NCBI GenBank assembly: GCA_002691835.1
Contig: NZJA01000008.1
Coordinates: forward strand, 1 to 10,900
Direction of reading: 5' to 3'
Source: Planctomycetota bacterium
GTDB lineage: Bacteria; Planctomycetota; UBA8108; UBA1146
Length of the DNA stretch: 10,900 nt
Shown here: one piece after another, positions 6,420 through 10,900 of the stretch
Layout of the letters: each line of letters begins with the position of its first letter
Numbering within the stretch: position 1 is the first letter of the stretch
Notes under the pieces: generated by a model
What the model saw: only the letters and a program-made list of their open reading frames with translations
The model's database searches: none
What the model was told of the DNA's origin: nothing
Program-made: the position numbers and the translations under genes

Positions 6420-7574
6420 TTGGAAAAGGTCCACCCCGACAACTTCAAATTTAGCCTCGGTGGCTTCAGTCGCACTTCCTGGCAAGTCTGCTGGGAGGGG
6501 GGCAAGCTGATGTGGCGTAAATTTGGCCCCGAGTGGCAGGAGCTCGCCAGCGAAGAGATTCAACCGTCCGATGACGATTGGATCACTTTCTGGAATACCC
6601 TCGATGAGAGCCGAATCTGGAGTTGGGACGAAGCCTACTACACAGAAGCACGCCGTGCCGGTGAAGATCTTCCACAAGACGCCTCCATCGAAGAACTGGC
6701 GGAGCTCAGCGACGATATTCTGTCCTGGGCTGTCGAAATCCTGCTAAAGGATGGTCGCTATATCGATTCTTCCGGCTCGAACGCCGTTCCCGGTCAAACC
6801 GCCAAGTCCCGTTCTTCGCGACAGCGCCGGCGGAGAGGTGGAAGATCGCGCAGGGATCACAAACCTGAGGCAGAAAAAGCAGAAGTCGAGCTCACGGCCA
6901 TCATGCTCGCAGATTCCAATGCTGGAATTCCTGACAACACTTTTGACCTGTTTCTCGGCGCGCTGAAAACCTTGATTCAAGGTAAAGAGTTGGGAGACGA
7001 AGAAGAAATCCCCTCTGCAGTGGAAACTTCCTTCCGTGGTCGCACCGAAAAGAAGCGATCTCGAAAGTCACCGCTGGAAGCCCTCGAATCGGAAACAGCC
7101 GTCACCAAAAAAGTTCGCAAAAAGCGAAGAACTCTTCGTCGAAGAGACGGGGCCCCCAGTAATAAGTCCGAGACCACAAACACCACCCACAAGCGATCCA
7201 ATCGGCGTCGAAAAGGTACTTCGGCAGCTGGCGAAGGGGATGCCAGCCAGCCCCAGAACAGCGGTGCCGAGGGAGCCACCAAAAAACGCAGGAGACGCAG
7301 AAAGCGTTCTGGGAAACCTTCGACAGATGCCGCCGGCGCACCGACTGCAGCGAATGCCTCGACCGCTGAATCTGGAGGCGAAAACAAGCCTCCACGACGT
7401 CGTCGCCGTCGTAGCAACAAACCAAGAAATCCTGAGGACAGATCTGGTCAGACCAACGGACCGGCAAAGGAAAACGGCCCAGCAGGTGAAGGTGCCGTCA
7501 AGAAACGAAGACGTCGTCGACGTCGTCGACCCGGAAACAAGGAAGGGGAATCTTCCCCGCCTGCAGGGGACTGA
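6420..7574 (+). CDS. Conserved-domain protein with Arg/Lys-rich insert and tail, TTG start
   Basis: This 384-residue protein has no signal peptide and I cannot name a family. Residues 8-125 look globular: FKFSLGGFSRTSWQVCWEGG, DDDWITFWNTLDESRIWSWDE, then WAVEILLKDGRYIDSSGSNAVPG. The last two pieces, plus NTFDLFLGALKTLIQGKEL (173-191), resemble a small domain I associate with bacterial hypothetical proteins that place DG-x-SSGSNA close to F-x-x-FL-x-AL. Here they are separated by about 45 residues containing RQRRRRGGRSRR. Residues 200-384 are low-complexity and highly basic, with KKRRRRRKR (288-296), six Arg (326-331) and KKRRRRRRRR (361-370), interspersed with Ala/Gly/Ser/Asn-rich linkers. 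Such tails bind nucleic acid or polyphosphate in general; binding here is inferred. The start is TTG, with AAGG upstream. An ATG at 6510 behind GGAGGGGGG is the alternative, but it would delete the first conserved strands. Confidence 0.75.
   Translation: MEKVHPDNFKFSLGGFSRTSWQVCWEGGKLMWRKFGPEWQELASEEIQPSDDDWITFWNTLDESRIWSWDEAYYTEARRAGEDLPQDASIEELAELSDDILSWAVEILLKDGRYIDSSGSNAVPGQTAKSRSSRQRRRRGGRSRRDHKPEAEKAEVELTAIMLADSNAGIPDNTFDLFLGALKTLIQGKELGDEEEIPSAVETSFRGRTEKKRSRKSPLEALESETAVTKKVRKKRRTLRRRDGAPSNKSETTNTTHKRSNRRRKGTSAAGEGDASQPQNSGAEGATKKRRRRRKRSGKPSTDAAGAPTAANASTAESGGENKPPRRRRRRSNKPRNPEDRSGQTNGPAKENGPAGEGAVKKRRRRRRRRPGNKEGESSPPAGD
7510..7530 (+). repeat. Internal GACGTCGTC duplication encoding poly-Arg
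   Basis: Two back-to-back copies of GACGTCGTC followed by GAC encode most of the final arginine run. The repeat contains overlapping GTCGAC and GACGTC palindromes and could expand or contract in steps of three or nine bases, changing Arg-run length without breaking the frame. Confidence 0.6.
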
Positions 7575-7594
7575 TTCGTTTTCGCTAATTCCTT

Positions 7595-7642
7595 CTCGCA
7601 GCTCCCAGCCTCGCAGCTCCCAGCCTCGCAGCTCCCAGCCTC
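7595..7642. repeat. 15-bp tandem repeat, three perfect copies
   Basis: The unit CTCGCAGCTCCCAGC occurs three times without a mismatch (7595-7609, 7610-7624, 7625-7639), followed by a partial CTC. It lies in the 98-base convergent gap between the Arg-rich gene (ending 7574) and the DUF1573 gene (ending 7673). The unit is a multiple of three, but no gene I accept reads through it. It is probably a slipped-strand minisatellite; no recognised terminator is visible in this gap. Confidence 0.85.
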
Positions 7643-7672
7643 AAGAGGTCAGCCAGCTAATGACTTCAAGGA

Positions 7673-8803
7673 TCAGCGGCGACCAAATCGGGCTGCAACC
7701 TGAACCATCCTTAACTCTTTCAGCGGATCATTGGTCTCAATGGTGAGCTTTCCGCGAAGAATCGGATCCTTGTGATACTCCGTAAGAGTCAAGAGAACGC
7801 GATAGTTTTTCCCGGGTACCACTTCCGTCACCAAGACATCCATGACCCCTTCGGGGAATCCCTCGAGAGTCGCTCCCAGAACTTTGAAATCCAGGTCAGG
7901 ATCGATATTCAGCAGCTGGATCATCTTCGTCACAGTACCTTTGGAGTCATCTCCCAAAAGACGATCGGTATCTCGGTTGCCAAATTGAAGTACCCGTTCC
8001 GGTTGCACCTGGATCGACTCCATATGCATGATCTCAACGTAACGTCCCACCACCACTGATCGCCCATCCTTCACCTCAATCATCAGATCGAGGGGGTCCT
8101 TAATCGTTCTTGGGGTCTCCGACGGGGGAACAGTGATCTCGATGGAATACTCTCCATCCTTCGTCACTTCTTCAAAGTCCGTGATCTCAAACTCGCCATT
8201 ACGAGAGCGCGCACCGAGAATATTGAAACCCAAATCGGTCTTCGCAATTAATCGGATTCGGGCTTTCTTTTCATTTCTGTAAAGCCCGGTGATTCGAATC
8301 GGACTGGGATCTGATTCGAAGAGACTGGTAATCTTAGCACTGAAAACAAATCTGATTTTCGATCGCTCAGCATCATTGTTTTCGAGGGTAATCCCCTTAC
8401 GAGTATCTCCTGGTTTGATTTTCTTGCTGTCGACTTCAAATTTAACGATCCCACTTTCACCAGGCTCAAGACTTCTGGGATATTCACTAATAATCGTGCA
8501 ACTGCAGCTGGCAGTCGCTCGCCAGATTTTGAGAGTCGCCGTTCCTTCATTCGTAACCTGAAATTCACGCTCGATAACCTCACCCTGCAAAAGCTCTCCA
8601 TAATCAGGTTCCATCTTCGGGATAGAGATGACAGGAACCGGATTTCCCTCTGGATCCTGATGAGCGAAGAGCCCTACAGCATTTCCATGAATCAGTACAA
8701 GGCAGAGAACACCAATCATCACTGGTGACCACTCCCGAGTCCTCTGTCTGGAGAAATTCAGCAGAAAGCGATTCATGAGGTTCTGGATTCCGGCTTTCGG
8801 CAT
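7673..8803 (-). CDS. Exported DUF1573-domain protein
   Basis: This 376-residue predicted periplasmic or surface protein has an N-terminal signal: a charged region to residue 25, hydrophobic 28-46, and probable cleavage after VGLFA. The DUF1573 domain (Ig-like, ASPM/SPD-2/Hydin-like fold) covers about 63-158. It shows PDYGELLQGEVIEREFQVTN, NEGTATLKIWRATASCSCT with the family's CxC pair at Cys100/Cys102, and LEPGESGIVKFEVDS. The remaining part is also strand-rich and probably contains one or two further Ig-like units. The last ends in ILRGKLTIETNDPLKELRMVQVAA (about 348-371), the typical closing strands of such domains. This family is expanded in Planctomycetota and Bacteroidota. The function is not known and is probably binding or structural. 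The start at 8803 is supported by GAAAGGA. An internal ATG at 8776 has no comparable ribosome site. It is divergent from the PDZ gene. Confidence 0.88.
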   Translation of the reverse strand: MPKAGIQNLMNRFLLNFSRQRTREWSPVMIGVLCLVLIHGNAVGLFAHQDPEGNPVPVISIPKMEPDYGELLQGEVIEREFQVTNEGTATLKIWRATASCSCTIISEYPRSLEPGESGIVKFEVDSKKIKPGDTRKGITLENNDAERSKIRFVFSAKITSLFESDPSPIRITGLYRNEKKARIRLIAKTDLGFNILGARSRNGEFEITDFEEVTKDGEYSIEITVPPSETPRTIKDPLDLMIEVKDGRSVVVGRYVEIMHMESIQVQPERVLQFGNRDTDRLLGDDSKGTVTKMIQLLNIDPDLDFKVLGATLEGFPEGVMDVLVTEVVPGKNYRVLLTLTEYHKDPILRGKLTIETNDPLKELRMVQVAARFGRR

Positions 8804-8878
8804 CCCGATTCCTTTCGGTGGGCTTCAGGCGATATACTGGTTTCACATGTTCAAATCACTCCCGAAGGAGCAGCTGCA
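8804..8878. promoter_or_regulatory. Divergent promoter region between DUF1573 and PDZ genes
   Basis: These 75 bases must contain both 5' leaders and both promoters. TATACT at 8833-8838 resembles a -10 box for the plus-strand gene, but no good -35 lies at the right distance. On the minus strand, TTGAAC (8854-8849) is only 12 bases from TATATC, which is too close for a standard sigma-70 promoter. The plus-strand ribosome site AAGGAG is at 8865-8870. Confidence 0.3.
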
Positions 8879-10312
8879 ATGATCCCCATCCTTGAGACGA
8901 AGTTCAACAGAAGAAGCAAGATCAGTGCATGGACTGTAATCCTATTTCTTTCCATGGGATGGGTATCCCCGAGTCTCTTTTCTTCGGAAATATTCCCTCT
9001 GGGGATTCTGGGGGCTAAAGGCGAAGCCAAAGACGACTGTCATTGGATTCTGATTCAGAAAGTCTCGAAGGGGTCTCCGGCAGAAAAAGCAGGCCTCATT
9101 GCGGGAGATCGCCTGATCGGAATCGCTGACCAAATCTTTAGTAAGCACTCTGCAAAAGTAGATGCGGGCGGTTCAGGCCCTCAAAGAGTCCTCGGTGAAA
9201 GCCTCGATGAGGCCGCATCTCACCAAAAGGAAGATTTAAGAAAAGTCTCTCTCAAAGTCCTTCGCGAAACTGAAAATCAAACCGAACCAAAAACTGTTAC
9301 GTTGGTCTGCGATCTCCCCTATCGGCCTTCGATTCGAAGCCCCGAAGGAATCGAACAGTTAATTCAGAAGTCACGTCAGCAACTTCTTAAAAGCATGAAA
9401 TCTGGGGGGTTCTGGGATGCCCCGGTCGGACTCACAGGAGATCGAGTATTGACGGCATGGGCATGCGTCGCCCTTATGGCATCCGGGTCTGAAGCAGAGT
9501 CAGAGTCTGTTGTTAAAATTCTTCGTTGGCTTCAGGGACCTAAAGGTCGTGCCTGGATACCGGAAAATCCTCTCGAAAAAGGACCCGATAACCTTGGGAA
9601 TTGGGCACTGACTGCGACTGCTGTTGCACTGTCAGAAGCACAAATTAAAAATCCAACAGAGGAAAAAAAGAAGGTGATCCAGACCATCTGCGATGCCCTG
9701 ATCTCGCGGATGGATGAAACAGGCCTCTTTGGCCATGACGTCGTTACTGGTTATCGAGGGAAAGGTTTCAATGTCATCAATACCCTCTCCCACCTTGCCT
9801 GGGCCATCAGTGAAATTTCCGGAGCAAAGATTTCCGCTGATTCATGGAATCTCAGCTTGAATCAAATACGTGAATCCGTCGATCCAAATGGCGGGATTCG
9901 GTATTGGACGATGAAAAAAACTGGCACAAAGGACGCTTCCCTCAGAACTTCTTCGATGGCTCTGGCTTTATGTCTTCGACCAGACGCACCGAAATTGAAG
10001 AATAAATTTTGTAACTACCTCGACCGATTTAACACTCGAACCCGAGAGGCTCACGCAGTCGGTTCAATGGGAATGTTGCTGGCACCTGCAGCACTGTGGC
10101 AGCATGACAAAGAGGCCTACCAGAGATTTCTGAAAGAATGGCGTTGGTACCTTTCATTGATGCAAAATCACAAAGGTGAAATTCAATACATTGGTGGCAA
10201 ACGAAATAATGGCGGCGACAGCTATCTCGGAAAAAATCGCATCGCCTGTGTCATTGCCCTGATGATTGCCAGCCCACCAAATCTACGCCTGAGAATATTT
10301 CATCGCCAATAG
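8879..10312 (+). CDS. Exported PDZ-domain protein with helical-repeat (DUF6288/prenyltransferase-like) domain
   Basis: This 477-residue protein has a signal peptide (charged 1-16, hydrophobic 17-33, probable cleavage after SLFSS). A PDZ domain covers about 38-145, with FPLGILGAKGEAKDDCHWILIQKVSKGSPAEKAG-type features and the GLIAGDRLIGI carboxylate-binding region. Residues about 155-465 are all-helical repeats of the alpha/alpha-toroid type seen in squalene/prenyltransferase-like domains: WACVALMASG, GNWALTATAVALSEA, GKGFNVINTLSHLAWAISE and RTSSMALALCLRP. The GGDSYLGKNRIACVIALMIASPP end (445-467) is typical of the DUF6288 proteins common in Planctomycetota. There are no Asp-rich or zinc motifs of a working terpene cyclase or farnesyltransferase, so a peptide- or glycan-binding role is as likely as catalysis. 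AAGGAG at 8865-8870 supports the start. The dockerin gene follows on the same strand after 86 bases. Confidence 0.82.
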   Translation: MIPILETKFNRRSKISAWTVILFLSMGWVSPSLFSSEIFPLGILGAKGEAKDDCHWILIQKVSKGSPAEKAGLIAGDRLIGIADQIFSKHSAKVDAGGSGPQRVLGESLDEAASHQKEDLRKVSLKVLRETENQTEPKTVTLVCDLPYRPSIRSPEGIEQLIQKSRQQLLKSMKSGGFWDAPVGLTGDRVLTAWACVALMASGSEAESESVVKILRWLQGPKGRAWIPENPLEKGPDNLGNWALTATAVALSEAQIKNPTEEKKKVIQTICDALISRMDETGLFGHDVVTGYRGKGFNVINTLSHLAWAISEISGAKISADSWNLSLNQIRESVDPNGGIRYWTMKKTGTKDASLRTSSMALALCLRPDAPKLKNKFCNYLDRFNTRTREAHAVGSMGMLLAPAALWQHDKEAYQRFLKEWRWYLSLMQNHKGEIQYIGGKRNNGGDSYLGKNRIACVIALMIASPPNLRLRIFHRQ

Positions 10313-10327
10313 GAATACTCTCGTTGG

Positions 10328-10345
10328 GATTCGATACGTCGAATC
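10328..10345. promoter_or_regulatory. Inverted repeat GATTCGA-TACG-TCGAATC upstream of the dockerin gene
   Basis: Two perfect 7-base arms surround a 4-base centre, 15 bases after the stop codon of the PDZ gene and 53 bases before the next start. There is no T-run behind it, so it is a weak terminator candidate and a better operator candidate. Function is inference. Confidence 0.35.
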
Positions 10346-10357
10346 ATCTCAGCCATT

Positions 10358-10382
10358 TGCTTCCACAAGCACGTTGGAAGCA
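10358..10382. promoter_or_regulatory. Hairpin TGCTTCCA / TGGAAGCA just before the dockerin gene start
   Basis: Eight-base perfect arms (10358-10365 and 10375-10382) enclose a 9-base loop, ending 16 bases before the ATG. The right arm overlaps the palindrome AGCATGCT (10379-10386). The only GGAAG that could act as a distant ribosome site lies within the right arm, so a stem here might mask it. It might also be an operator. No T-tract follows. Confidence 0.35.
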
Positions 10383-10398
10383 TGCTATCATCGGCTTT

Positions 10399-10900
10399 AT
10401 GAACAGGCTCTGCTTCACAATCTCTTTACTACTGCTTGTCTCGGGCATCTTCATCCCCGACAGGACTTTTGCTCAAGCGGCCATTTTGATCGAACCCTTT
10501 CCTGTCAGTTGGGACCCGGTCACAGAAACGGGTTCTTTTCCGATAGCCTTCAGCAGTACTCAGCCGATCGCGGGATTTCAATTTGACGTCGTCTTTGAAT
10601 CACCCACGGGATTGCTGGTCGATGCGTGTTGCGGAATTGCTGAAACGTATGGCTATGATATTGGTACCGGCAGTTCTACCGTCCTTGGATTTTCCATCAC
10701 CCTGACAGAGATCCCACCGACCCCTGCGGGTTTCCTCCTTGATATAACGATCGCTTCAACCAATGGCATTCCTGATTTTGGTTCAATCTGCCTTCAGAAT
10801 CCGATCTTCGCGGACGTTAATGGAAACTCCATCCCCGCTGCGATCGGACCATGCTGGCCGCAGCCCGGAAGTTTCCGTCGCGGAGACTGTAATTCTGACC
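10399..10900 (+). CDS. Exported protein with cohesin-like module and start of a dockerin (3' end cut off)
   Basis: The visible 167 codons begin with a standard signal peptide (MNRLCFTISLLLLVSGIF, cleavage TFA|QA after residue 25). A strand-rich module of about 120 residues follows, with IAGFQFDVVFES, STVLGFSITLTEIPPTPAG and SICLQNPIFADVNGNSIPA. This resembles the cohesin-like beta-sandwich modules of marine bacterial secreted proteins, in which GFQF and VLGFS recur. The last visible residues, FRRGDCNSD (from 10873), are the start of the dockerin type I calcium loop (F-x-RGDCN-x-DG) that is very common near the C-terminus of Planctomycetota exported proteins. The rest of the dockerin and the stop lie beyond the window. 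Two Cys pairs (CC in VDACCG; ICL and PCW) may form disulfides. No strong ribosome site is close to the ATG; the signal peptide decides the start. Confidence 0.8.
   Translation, partial: MNRLCFTISLLLLVSGIFIPDRTFAQAAILIEPFPVSWDPVTETGSFPIAFSSTQPIAGFQFDVVFESPTGLLVDACCGIAETYGYDIGTGSSTVLGFSITLTEIPPTPAGFLLDITIASTNGIPDFGSICLQNPIFADVNGNSIPAAIGPCWPQPGSFRRGDCNSD

Noticed and set aside
6977..7420. A 147-residue minus-strand frame rich in Leu/Arg/Phe opposite the Arg-rich gene
   Set aside because: It is the antisense of Arg/Lys codons, has no ribosome site, and its composition is explained by the plus-strand gene.
7595..7642. A CRISPR array or mobile-element end
   Set aside because: The copies are adjacent with no spacers, only 15 bp long, and no cas or transposase genes are nearby.
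7036..7746. A 236-residue plus-strand frame through the Arg-rich gene and the 15-bp repeat
   Set aside because: It is a shifted frame of the real gene without a ribosome site or recognisable domain; it stays open because of biased composition.
8833..8838. TATACT as a firm -10 promoter box
   Set aside because: No matching -35 lies at 16-18 bases and promoter consensus in this phylum is uncertain; kept only as a remark on the intergenic region.
10374..10586. A 70-residue plus-strand frame at the start of the dockerin gene
   Set aside because: The frame starting at 10399 has a signal peptide, stays open to the window end and encodes the dockerin motif.

Overview
The window looks like a piece of a Planctomycetota chromosome of about average GC. 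The lineage call is inference from gene content: an exported protein ending in the FRRGDCN-type dockerin start, a PDZ protein with a helical-repeat domain of the DUF6288 kind, a DUF1573 protein, a CutC-like protein, and several exported proteins of kinds common in that phylum. No rRNA, tRNA, CRISPR array, insertion sequence, phage gene or integrase was seen, and no gene-free stretch exceeds about 200 bases. This reads as an ordinary, mostly vertically inherited region, not a defence or mobile island.

Layout, left to right: (1) the N-terminal three quarters of trkA on the minus strand, running off the left edge; (2) a divergent intergenic region (1032-1233) unusually rich in inverted repeats; (3) a plus-strand pair, a SurA/PpiC-like periplasmic folding factor and an unrecognised exported protein; (4) a terminator in a convergent gap; (5) a minus-strand pair, an S41 protease lipoprotein followed by a LolA-like exported protein; (6) a plus-strand pair, cutC and a conserved-domain protein with a very Arg/Lys-rich tail; (7) a convergent gap with a 15-bp tandem repeat; (8) a minus-strand DUF1573 protein; (9) divergently, a PDZ plus helical-repeat exported protein; (10) the start of an exported protein with a cohesin-like module and the first residues of a dockerin, cut by the right edge.

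Seven of the ten genes have export signals. The theme is envelope and periplasm biology: K+ uptake control, protein folding and proteolysis, lipoprotein-related binding, and surface or secreted modules. The genes form short transcription units of one or two genes with alternating strands, so functional coupling is suggested only within the pairs.

The most notable points are: an S41 protease that lacks the usual catalytic Lys but carries residues matching the tricorn Ser-His-Ser-Glu tetrad, and whose early coding region contains an 8-G run; a protein in which a globular domain appears split by an Arg-rich insert and extended by a tail with runs of up to eight arginines; and clustered perfect inverted repeats upstream of trkA/ppiC and of the dockerin gene. 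Nothing here is a clear new system.
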